From: CAZAFN01 sp964484795
GTDB lineage: Bacteria > Pseudomonadota > Alphaproteobacteria > Methylaequorales > Methylaequoraceae
Length of the DNA: 7,121 bases
Direction of reading: 5' to 3'
Assembly (NCBI GenBank): GCA_964484795.1
Contig: CAZAFN010000040.1
Location: 1 to 7,121 of the forward strand
The notes beneath the pieces were generated by a model, which ran no database searches, was not told where the DNA came from, and saw only the letters and a program-made list of their open reading frames with translations. The first letter of the stretch is position 1; every line of letters starts with the position of its first letter. Both the position numbers and the translations under genes were made by a program. Positions 1-5,547 of the stretch are shown one piece after another.

Positions 1-54
1 AGCAAGCGACTGTTAATCGCTGGGTCACAGGTTCGAGTCCTGTCGCCGGAGCCA
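1..54 (+). tRNA. tRNA-Asn (anticodon GTT), 5' end outside the window
   Basis: This is the 3' two thirds of a tRNA. The anticodon stem pairs 5-9 (agcga) with 17-21 (tcgct) around the loop CTGTTAA, placing the anticodon GTT (Asn) at 12-14. The T arm pairs 27-31 (acagg) with 39-43 (cctgt) around a TTCGAGT loop. Bases 44-50 (cgccgga) form the 3' strand of the acceptor stem, followed by discriminator G51 and an encoded CCA at 52-54. The 5' acceptor strand and most of the D arm lie upstream of the window. The encoded CCA and the overall sequence fit a proteobacterial tRNA-Asn. The next gene starts only six bases after the CCA. Confidence 0.95.
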
Positions 55-60
55 TCAGAT

Positions 61-1062
61 ATGAAAATATTTATTAGTGGAATTGCAGGTTTTCTAGGAA
101 GTCATTTAGCTGATGAGTTCATAAAAGAAGGTCATCAAGTTGTTGGTTGTGACAACCTTATAGGTGGTGAATTAGATAATGTGCCGTCTGAAGCTCAATT
201 TTACCAGTACGATTGTTGCTTCAGAAATTCAATGCTTAAAATCACCAAAGATTGTGATATTTTGTACCATACAGCAGCTACTGCTTATGAAGGTTTGTCA
301 GTTTTTTCTCCACATTTAATATCTCAAAACATAGTAACGGGTTCTGTATCACTTTTTAGCGCTGCAATTGAAAACAAAGTAAAAAGAATAGTATTTTGTT
401 CTTCTATGGCAAGATATGGCACAAATAAAATTCCATTTAAGGAAGATTACAAGCCATCACCTCAAGATCCATATGGAATAGCAAAGGTTGCTGCAGAAGA
501 TATTTTAAGAAATTTGTGTGAAGTACACAACACTGAATACGTCATTGCTGTACCTCATAATATTATTGGACCTCGGCAAAAATATGATGATCCTTACAGA
601 AATGTTGCATCAATAATGATTAATCTTATGCTTCAAAAGAGACAACCAATAATTTACGGAACTGGTGAGCAAAAAAGATGTTTTTCATATATTGATGATG
701 ATTTGTTTTGTCTTAAGGAAATGGCCATAAATCCAAATGTTGTCAAACAAATCATCAATATTGGTCCTGATGAAGAATTCATTTCCATCAACCAATTAGC
801 TGAAAAAATTGCAAACCATCTACAATTCAATCTTAATCCAACATACGTTAAAGATAGACCTCAGGAGGTTTTAAAGGCAACATGCAGTGCTAATAAGGCA
901 AGAAAACTCTTAAATTATAAGACTAAAACAAAATTAGATGAAGGTTTAAAAAAAATGATTAATTACATCAAAAAAAAAGGAACTAAAAAATTTCGTTATC
1001 ACCTAGATATAGAGATTATAAATTCTCTTACTCCAAAAACATGGAAAGAAAAACTTTTTTAA
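61..1062 (+). CDS. NAD-dependent epimerase/dehydratase (extended SDR family, nucleotide-sugar modifying)
   Basis: This is a cytoplasmic nucleotide-sugar epimerase or dehydratase of 333 residues, normal for the UDP-glucose 4-epimerase-like extended SDR family. The N-terminal Rossmann fold shows GIAGFLG at residues 7-13 and an acidic D31 at the end of strand 2, where NAD ribose is usually held. The catalytic set is visible: SSMARYG at 114-120 supplies the Ser, and YGIAK at 138-142 supplies Tyr138 and Lys142. PHNIIGPRQ (165-173) and the RPQEV segment (266-270) match the substrate-binding C-terminal half. A C-terminal tail (about 308-333, with YHLDIEI and PKTW) follows the usual fold; I have a general recollection of similar tails in glycan-cluster epimerases. 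The exact sugar cannot be read from the sequence. The ATG at 61 is the only sensible start, since the glycine motif begins at residue 7 and the upstream frame runs into the tRNA with no ATG. There is no Shine-Dalgarno sequence. The gene is probably co-transcribed with the glycosyltransferase that starts four bases later. Confidence 0.9.
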   Translation: MKIFISGIAGFLGSHLADEFIKEGHQVVGCDNLIGGELDNVPSEAQFYQYDCCFRNSMLKITKDCDILYHTAATAYEGLSVFSPHLISQNIVTGSVSLFSAAIENKVKRIVFCSSMARYGTNKIPFKEDYKPSPQDPYGIAKVAAEDILRNLCEVHNTEYVIAVPHNIIGPRQKYDDPYRNVASIMINLMLQKRQPIIYGTGEQKRCFSYIDDDLFCLKEMAINPNVVKQIINIGPDEEFISINQLAEKIANHLQFNLNPTYVKDRPQEVLKATCSANKARKLLNYKTKTKLDEGLKKMINYIKKKGTKKFRYHLDIEIINSLTPKTWKEKLF

Positions 1063-1066
1063 ACTT

Positions 1067-1993
1067 ATGACTAAAGTTAGTTTTGTCTGTCCAATTTTTA
1101 ACAAGATTAGATATTTGTCTGAAGTCTTACATTCAATTCGCAGTCAAATTGGCAGTTTTGAAAAAGAATATATTTTTATTAATGATGGATCAACAGATGG
1201 ATCATTAGAATATTTAAAAAAGAACACTAGGAATTGGAAAAACGTTAAAATTTTAAATCAATCTAACAAAGGTCCGTCAAATGCAACACAAAAAGGAATA
1301 ATTGAATCTACCGGAGATTTTATTAAATTAGTTGGTGGTGATGATATAATGTCGCCAGAATGTACTAATTTGCTATTAAAATTAATTAATAAATCAAAGT
1401 CTGTAGCCATTTTTAGTAGATATGAACTAGTCGATAATTTTAAAAAAATTAAATTTGACAAACAGAGTCCTAAAAACCTTCGAACCATCAGCAATCCCTT
1501 ATATCAAACCATAAAATCAAGTTTTTCAGGTACAACCCCTACTCTATATTGCAAAAAAGCAATTAACAAATCAGGTGGATGCAATATAAATCTGTTTGTA
1601 GAAGATTTTTCATTGGTTTTAGGAATTTCTAGATTTGGTAGTTTTAGCTTCATAGATAATACAACCTCATATGGTCCAAAAAATGACGAAAATAGAATAA
1701 TGATTGGGAAAAAAACTCAATTGATTCATGATTATAATGCTGCGCTCTATTATTTTGTAAAAGAAAATACCGATATTTCACCATACATAAAAATCACAGC
1801 TTGCAAAAAATCACTTGGAAGAACAGAGAAATGGGCAAGAAGAATTTTAAAAAAATCAATTTTTAATAAAATGAATTTTTTGAAAGTTAAATTCTATCTT
1901 AGAAAAACAAACCTTCTTGAACTCATAAAAGAATCATGTATATATTTTTACGACAAAGTTAATGAAAACGAGATACGTTATAAGTTGAATTAG
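1067..1993 (+). CDS. Glycosyltransferase family 2 (GT-A fold)
   Basis: This protein of 308 residues probably transfers a sugar from a nucleotide donor onto a surface glycan or a protein. Its first 190 residues form a GT2 domain: strand 1 with VCPIFNK (7-13), NDGSTDGS (39-46) with the donor-binding Asp40, NKGPSNATQKG (67-77), the metal-binding DxD equivalent as GGDDIM (90-95), and an acceptor-side VEDFSLVL (178-185) holding the likely catalytic acidic pair. The remaining 120 residues are basic, lack a clear membrane helix and do not match a domain I recognise. Donor and acceptor are unknown. The start lies four bases past the epimerase stop, so the two are probably one transcript, with the epimerase supplying the donor sugar (inference). 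The stop is two bases from the stop of the convergent ABC permease, leaving no room for a terminator. Confidence 0.9.
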   Translation: MTKVSFVCPIFNKIRYLSEVLHSIRSQIGSFEKEYIFINDGSTDGSLEYLKKNTRNWKNVKILNQSNKGPSNATQKGIIESTGDFIKLVGGDDIMSPECTNLLLKLINKSKSVAIFSRYELVDNFKKIKFDKQSPKNLRTISNPLYQTIKSSFSGTTPTLYCKKAINKSGGCNINLFVEDFSLVLGISRFGSFSFIDNTTSYGPKNDENRIMIGKKTQLIHDYNAALYYFVKENTDISPYIKITACKKSLGRTEKWARRILKKSIFNKMNFLKVKFYLRKTNLLELIKESCIYFYDKVNENEIRYKLN

Positions 1994-1995
1994 TT

Positions 1996-2787
1996 TCATT
2001 CACCTTGGTTCATTAACAATCCTTTATTTCTGGATATATCAATCATTTTCAAGAAAAACATAACTGAAAGGAAAAAGTAAAGAATATTTAACATCAAGAT
2101 CATTTTAATTGATTTAAAACTAATCAAATTATCAATTAATATTGATCGCATAGATTCAAAAATATGTACTGGCGGTAAAAAAATTGCAATATTTTGCATA
2201 ATCTGAGGTAGCGAATTCAATGGATAATAAACACATGAAAATGGTAAAAGAATAAATATCAGTGCCCAAGCAAGTTCTTCAAAGGCATGCCCATATCTTA
2301 AAACAAGTCCTGAGACAAAGAATCCTATTGTCCAACCAATAATAATAAGGTTAAAGAAAAAAAAAATCAGATAAAAACCAAGTTCAAAGAGATGAAATTG
2401 AAAAAAATAATTTGCCATAAAAACAGCGGGCGTTAAACCAACAATGGTTCTTATTGCACTGATTAAAATTAAACTTATAACCATTTCGTAATTTTTTAAT
2501 GGAGTTATGAATAAATTTGAAAGATTTCTAGACCATAACTCTTCTAAAAAAGACATCGTAAGTCCCAACTGTCCCCTAAATAAAATGTCCCATAGAACGA
2601 CTGCTGACAAAATGATATTTAAAGCACTCCAAACACCAAAATTATTATTAGAAATCAAAAAATTGGTGAAAAATCCCCAAAAAAGTATCTGAACTGATGG
2701 CCAATAAAAAATACTGATTAATCTTGGAATGGAACCAAATGAAATAGTTTTATATCTCATTAACATTGCAAAAATTCTTTGAAACAT
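1996..2787 (-). CDS. ABC-2 type transporter, permease subunit
   Basis: This is the inner-membrane channel subunit of an ABC exporter, 263 residues, the usual size for single-domain ABC-2 permeases. Six hydrophobic segments can be read, at about residues 25-45, 54-72, 101-125, 137-162, 172-190 and 228-248. The segment between helices 5 and 6 (YYPLNSLP at 187-194, then FLPPVHIFESMRSIL at 203-217) is the characteristic ABC-2 motif region seen in NodJ/DrrB-like permeases. A cytoplasmic loop (about 75-100) lies where the coupling helix would contact the ATPase. The ATG at 2785-2787 overlaps the ATPase stop codon (TGATG), implying translational coupling. Adjacent glycan genes make a glycan or lipid substrate possible, but those genes are convergent, not in the same operon, so the cargo is open. 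Confidence 0.9.
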   Translation of the reverse strand: MFQRIFAMLMRYKTISFGSIPRLISIFYWPSVQILFWGFFTNFLISNNNFGVWSALNIILSAVVLWDILFRGQLGLTMSFLEELWSRNLSNLFITPLKNYEMVISLILISAIRTIVGLTPAVFMANYFFQFHLFELGFYLIFFFFNLIIIGWTIGFFVSGLVLRYGHAFEELAWALIFILLPFSCVYYPLNSLPQIMQNIAIFLPPVHIFESMRSILIDNLISFKSIKMILMLNILYFFLSVMFFLKMIDISRNKGLLMNQGE

Positions 2788-3506
2788 CAGCCTTCCCCCA
2801 AAAAAAGCTCTTGTATTGATGAGTAATTATTTTTGTTCAACAAATCACTAATATCGCCATTTTCAACAATTTCACCTTCCCTTAATATAATTATATATGA
2901 ACACATCTTTTCAATTTCTTGAAGATTATGTGATGTAAGTAAAATTGATGAATTGTTTTCCTCTTGATAATTAATTAAATAATTTCTTACAAACATAGAA
3001 GTTTCAGGATCAAGTGAGGCAGTAGGTTCATCTAGAAGTAACAATTTTGGTTTATTTATTAAAGCTTTACACAAACTAACTCTGGTCTTTTGACCTGACG
3101 ATAATGAGCCAAAACTTTTATCTAATAAATCAACAATCTTAAGTTCTTCTGAAAATTTTGAAATGATGCTTAAATAATTAGATAATCCATAAAGTCGAGA
3201 ATAAAAAATAAAATTCTGCATCACAGTCATTTTCTTGGGTAGTTCTACATAAGGACTTTGAAAATTAATTTCTTTTAAAATTTCATTTTTTTTTATCCTT
3301 AAATCTTTTTCTAAAATAAATATTTCTCCTGAAGAAGGCGTTATTAAACCCATTAACATTCCAAGCAAAGTTGTTTTTCCAGCTCCGTTTTTTCCTAAAA
3401 TTCCAAAGATTCCCTTTCTATCTAAAGAAAATGAAATGTTCTTAAGCACAAAGTTTTTTTCAAATTGCTTAGATAAATCTTTTACAGTTACAGAGCTATT
3501 TTTCAC
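2787..3506 (-). CDS. ABC transporter, ATP-binding subunit
   Basis: This cytoplasmic ATPase of 239 residues powers the permease encoded immediately downstream. The nucleotide-binding domain is complete: A-loop aromatic near Phe15, Walker A GKNGAGKT at 38-45, Q-loop Gln83, signature LSSGQ at 135-139, Walker B LLLLDEP at 155-161, D-loop SLD at 164-166 and switch His193 in LLTSHNL. It lacks the C-terminal sugar-binding domain found on Wzt-type O-antigen ATPases and ends soon after the nucleotide-binding domain. The start is GTG (3504-3506). No in-frame ATG lies just upstream, and GTG places the conserved VTVKDLSKQF strand at the expected N-terminus. A TATAAT element lies upstream on this strand. 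The DrrA/CcmA-like class of exporter ATPase is the best family description. Confidence 0.93.
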   Translation of the reverse strand: MKNSSVTVKDLSKQFEKNFVLKNISFSLDRKGIFGILGKNGAGKTTLLGMLMGLITPSSGEIFILEKDLRIKKNEILKEINFQSPYVELPKKMTVMQNFIFYSRLYGLSNYLSIISKFSEELKIVDLLDKSFGSLSSGQKTRVSLCKALINKPKLLLLDEPTASLDPETSMFVRNYLINYQEENNSSILLTSHNLQEIEKMCSYIIILREGEIVENGDISDLLNKNNYSSIQELFLGEG

Positions 3507-3577
3507 AAAATCATATATAAAAAATTGAATAAATATTTTAAAAAAAAAAAATTTAGATGTTTAAAACTACTTTACTC

Positions 3578-3604
3578 ATTATAAAAATATATTTTTTATT
3601 TCAA
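3578..3604 (-). promoter_or_regulatory. Putative sigma-70 promoter for the ABC exporter operon
   Basis: On the minus strand a perfect TATAAT (3583 to 3578) has TTGAAA at 3604 to 3599, which matches five of six -35 positions but with a short 15-base spacer. A weaker TTTTGA at 3606 to 3601 would give 17 bases. Transcription would start near 3571, leaving a leader of about 65 bases before the GTG at 3506. In such AT-rich DNA, TATAAT occurs by chance often, so the call rests on position as much as sequence. Confidence 0.4.
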
Positions 3605-3608
3605 AAAT

Positions 3609-3623
3609 ATAATTATTAATTAT
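3609..3623. repeat. 15-bp inverted repeat (ATAATTA-T-TAATTAT) in the divergent spacer
   Basis: Two perfect 7-base arms surround a single central T. The element lies roughly mid-spacer, upstream of the putative ABC promoter on one side and ahead of the sulfur operon on the other, a natural place for an operator serving both. It is made only of A and T, so a chance origin is quite possible. A 14-bp pure-AT palindrome (3583-3596) sits nearby and is even less informative. Confidence 0.35.
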
Positions 3624-3657
3624 GTTTTGCAAAATGATTTAACAAATAATAGGGTTT

Positions 3658-3693
3658 ACTTTTTACCAAAATAAAAATAAATTTCACTTTTTA
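3658..3693 (+). repeat. Paired direct repeat ACTTTTTA, 28 bases apart, upstream of the sulfur operon
   Basis: ACTTTTTA occurs at 3658-3665 and again at 3686-3693, start-to-start distance 28 bases, ending about 29 bases before the ATG at 3722. The same area has TTTACT (3655-3660) facing AGTAAA (3693-3698), which could pair across a 32-base loop. This could be a binding site for a regulator of the sulfur genes or part of a leader structure. The repeats are short and T-rich, so the evidence is thin. Confidence 0.25.
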
Positions 3694-3721
3694 GTAAAGC
3701 TGATCATTTTATTTAAAAACA

Positions 3722-4723
3722 ATGCTTCAATATCAAATTAAAAAAAACTTTTCAGAATGTATTGGGAAAACTCCAATTGTGAAGCTTAAAATTGCTTCAG
3801 AAATATCAAAGTGCAATATCTACGGTAAATGTGAGTTTTTAAACCCTGGAGGCTCCGTTAAAGATAGACCAGCTTTTCAGATTATTAAAGATGCAATTAA
3901 AAATAAAAAAATAGAAAAGGGAGGAACAATAATTGAAGGGACAGCTGGAAATACTGGAATTGGACTATGCTTGGTTGGGAATTCCCTAGGTATGAATTCA
4001 GTAATTGTGATGCCAGAAACTCAAAGTGATGAAAAAAAAGAAATGTTAAAATTATGTGGCGCTGATTTAAAACTTGTGAAAGCTGTGCCCTATTCAAATC
4101 CTAATAATTACATTAGATTTTCTGAAACATTATCAAAGAAAATAAAAAACACTCATGGAGTATTATGGGCAAATCAATTTGATAATCTTTCAAATAAAAA
4201 GTCACATTATCTAACAACTGGACCTGAAATTTGGGATCAATTATCTGGAAAGATCGATGCTTTTATTTGTTCAATTGGAACTGGTGGAACTCTAGCAGGT
4301 GTTTCTAATTTTTTAAAAGAAAAAAAAAAAGACGTTATAATTGGTCTTTCAGATCCATTTGGGTCTGCAATGTATAATTTTTTTTCTAAAGGTGAGCTTA
4401 AATCAACAGGATCTTCAATAACAGAAGGAATAGGTCAAGGAAGAATAACTAAAAACTTAGAAAATGTTGAAATTGATGAATGTTTTCAAATTTCTGATTA
4501 TGAAGCTCTAGAATTAGTCTTTGAAATGATTGCGAAGGAAGGTTTAATTTTGGGGGGATCATCTGGAATAAACATCTTAGGTGCAATCAATCTAGGAAAA
4601 AAAATAGGTCCAAACAAAAATATTGTAACTATTTTGTGTGATTATGGAACTAAATATCAAAGCAAAATATTTAATAAAAAATTTTTAAAGGAAAAAAAAC
4701 TACCTATTCCAAAATGGTTATGA
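3722..4723 (+). CDS. cysK: Cysteine synthase / CBS-family PLP-dependent enzyme (O-acetylserine sulfhydrylase-like)
   Basis: This is a cytoplasmic beta-family (fold type II) PLP enzyme of 333 residues that most likely makes cysteine from O-acetylserine and sulfide. Near the N-terminus IGKTPIVKL (14-22) is the usual family opening. NPGGSVKDR (41-49) carries Lys47, the Schiff-base lysine. EGTAGNTG (72-79) is the substrate-carboxylate loop, with Ala where most members have Ser (TSGNTG). GTGGTLAG (186-193) holds the PLP phosphate. SITEGIGQG (232-240) and GGSSG (278-282) are further conserved loops. CDYGTKY (306-312) replaces the commoner CDSG. The long C-terminal tail (to LPIPKWL) resembles what I recall of an alphaproteobacterial cysteine synthase subfamily somewhat apart from E. 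coli CysK. No haem or CBS regulatory domain is present. A cystathionine beta-synthase activity is an alternative. It is the first gene of the operon; its stop overlaps the next start. Confidence 0.88.
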   Translation: MLQYQIKKNFSECIGKTPIVKLKIASEISKCNIYGKCEFLNPGGSVKDRPAFQIIKDAIKNKKIEKGGTIIEGTAGNTGIGLCLVGNSLGMNSVIVMPETQSDEKKEMLKLCGADLKLVKAVPYSNPNNYIRFSETLSKKIKNTHGVLWANQFDNLSNKKSHYLTTGPEIWDQLSGKIDAFICSIGTGGTLAGVSNFLKEKKKDVIIGLSDPFGSAMYNFFSKGELKSTGSSITEGIGQGRITKNLENVEIDECFQISDYEALELVFEMIAKEGLILGGSSGINILGAINLGKKIGPNKNIVTILCDYGTKYQSKIFNKKFLKEKKLPIPKWL

Positions 4724-5547
4724 TTAATTCTCTAAAAAATTACTTGATTTATCCCAATGAATTAAGAAAAATATTAAAATCTAAATCAACCAAAATAATA
4801 GATTGTAGGTGGTTCTTAGGACAACCAAGAAAGGGATTACTTGAATATAGAAAATCTCACATACCAGGCGCCTTTCACTTTGACATGGAAAAAATATCTA
4901 ATGAAAATACGAATCTTCCTCATATGTTACCTAATAGAAGCAAATTTTTATCTATGATAAGTAAATATGGAATTCTTAAAAAAAATTTAATAGTTATCTA
5001 TGATCAAAATGGTTTTTTTTGTTCTGCTAGAATTTGGTTTACATTTTTTATTTACGGTTTTAAAAAAGTTAAGATACTTGACGGTGGATTTAAAATTTGG
5101 AAAAAAAAAAAATTTACAATTTCAAGATTAATTCCATTAAAAAAGTACAAATTTTCAAAAATTGATGTAATTAAAAATCAAATTATAAAAAAAAATGAAA
5201 TTAAAATTTTAAAAAAGAAAAAAAAAGAACATTTAATTATTGATGCAAGACCAAAAGACAGATTTCTGGGAAAAACACCCGAACCAAGGCCTGAAATCAA
5301 ATCTGGTAACATTCCTAAAAGCATAAATATACCATTTAACAAAATAACAGACAAAGAAGGAAGGTTGCTAAATTTTGTTTTTTTAAAAAAGTTCTTTCAT
5401 AGCCAGATAAAAAAAAAAAAATCTCAAATTATTTGTTCTTGTGGTTCGGGTGTAACTGCTTGCAATATTTTTTTCATTTTAGAGATTTTAGGTATAAAAT
5501 CAAAAAAACTTTATGATGGTTCGTGGGCTGAATGGGGAAAAAAATAA
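4720..5547 (+). CDS. sseA: 3-mercaptopyruvate sulfurtransferase (two-domain rhodanese family)
   Basis: This enzyme moves sulfur from 3-mercaptopyruvate to a thiophilic acceptor, giving pyruvate and persulfide. It has 275 residues, close to E. coli SseA. Domain 1 (about 10-128) is the catalytically silent rhodanese fold, with DCRWFLG (28-34), SHIPGA (46-51), the conserved PHMLP (67-71) and LDGGF. Domain 2 (about 169-275) has DARP (175-178), substrate-binding Arg candidates at 181 and 190 (EPRP), and the active loop CGSGVTAC with Cys241 and Ser243. CGSGVT marks mercaptopyruvate sulfurtransferase, whereas thiosulfate rhodaneses have CRKGVT. The interdomain stretch (about 142-170) is extremely lysine-rich. 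I chose the ATG at 4720 because it overlaps the upstream TGA as ATGA; an ATG at 4714 would add two residues. The 3' end overlaps metC by 16 bases and contains an in-frame A_AAA_AAA. Runs of 12 and 13 A lie inside the gene at 5101-5112 and 5409-5421. Confidence 0.92.
   Translation: MINSLKNYLIYPNELRKILKSKSTKIIDCRWFLGQPRKGLLEYRKSHIPGAFHFDMEKISNENTNLPHMLPNRSKFLSMISKYGILKKNLIVIYDQNGFFCSARIWFTFFIYGFKKVKILDGGFKIWKKKKFTISRLIPLKKYKFSKIDVIKNQIIKKNEIKILKKKKKEHLIIDARPKDRFLGKTPEPRPEIKSGNIPKSINIPFNKITDKEGRLLNFVFLKKFFHSQIKKKKSQIICSCGSGVTACNIFFILEILGIKSKKLYDGSWAEWGKK

Larger units (their letters stand above)
3507..3721. promoter_or_regulatory. Divergent intergenic spacer between ABC operon and sulfur operon
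   Basis: This 215-base AT-rich spacer is the only sizeable non-coding stretch in the window and must hold the promoters of both divergent operons. It begins with a run of 12 A (3540-3551), which becomes a U-tract in the ABC leader. It then carries a minus-strand TATAAT, a 15-bp inverted repeat and, nearer the plus-strand start, two ACTTTTTA copies. I cannot point to a convincing plus-strand -35/-10 pair: TTGCAA at 3627-3632 has only weak partners. The leader ahead of the ATG at 3722 has no Shine-Dalgarno sequence. I see no ORF, tRNA or rho-independent terminator here. Confidence 0.6.

Noticed and set aside
863..869. A perfect AGGAGGT Shine-Dalgarno sequence inside the epimerase gene
   Set aside because: No start codon with a following open frame lies at a suitable distance; it falls on the codons of the conserved RPQEV segment, so it is explained by coding.
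1258..1494. A 78-codon open frame on the minus strand within the glycosyltransferase gene
   Set aside because: It lies fully inside a gene with clear GT2 motifs on the other strand, shows no family features and is best seen as a shadow frame.
2507..2692. A 61-codon plus-strand frame within the ABC permease gene
   Set aside because: It is antisense to a well-supported permease, has no recognisable motif and no promoter or ribosome site of its own.
3583..3596. A 14-bp palindrome AAAAATATATTTTT as a terminator or operator
   Set aside because: It is pure A/T, would form a very weak hairpin, overlaps the putative -10 region, and such palindromes are expected by chance here.
3630..3721. A SAM-II/SAM-V-like riboswitch ahead of the sulfur genes, suggested by TGATTTAAC at 3635-3643
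   Set aside because: The motif resembles the SAM-II loop sequence and the gene context fits, but I could not find a matching P1 stem, the following GCTAAA-type segment, or a Shine-Dalgarno to sequester. A covariance-model scan would settle it.
3897..4097. A 66-codon minus-strand frame within the cysteine synthase gene
   Set aside because: It mirrors conserved cysteine synthase motifs and its Phe/Leu-rich ends are just antisense of A-tracts and lysine codons.
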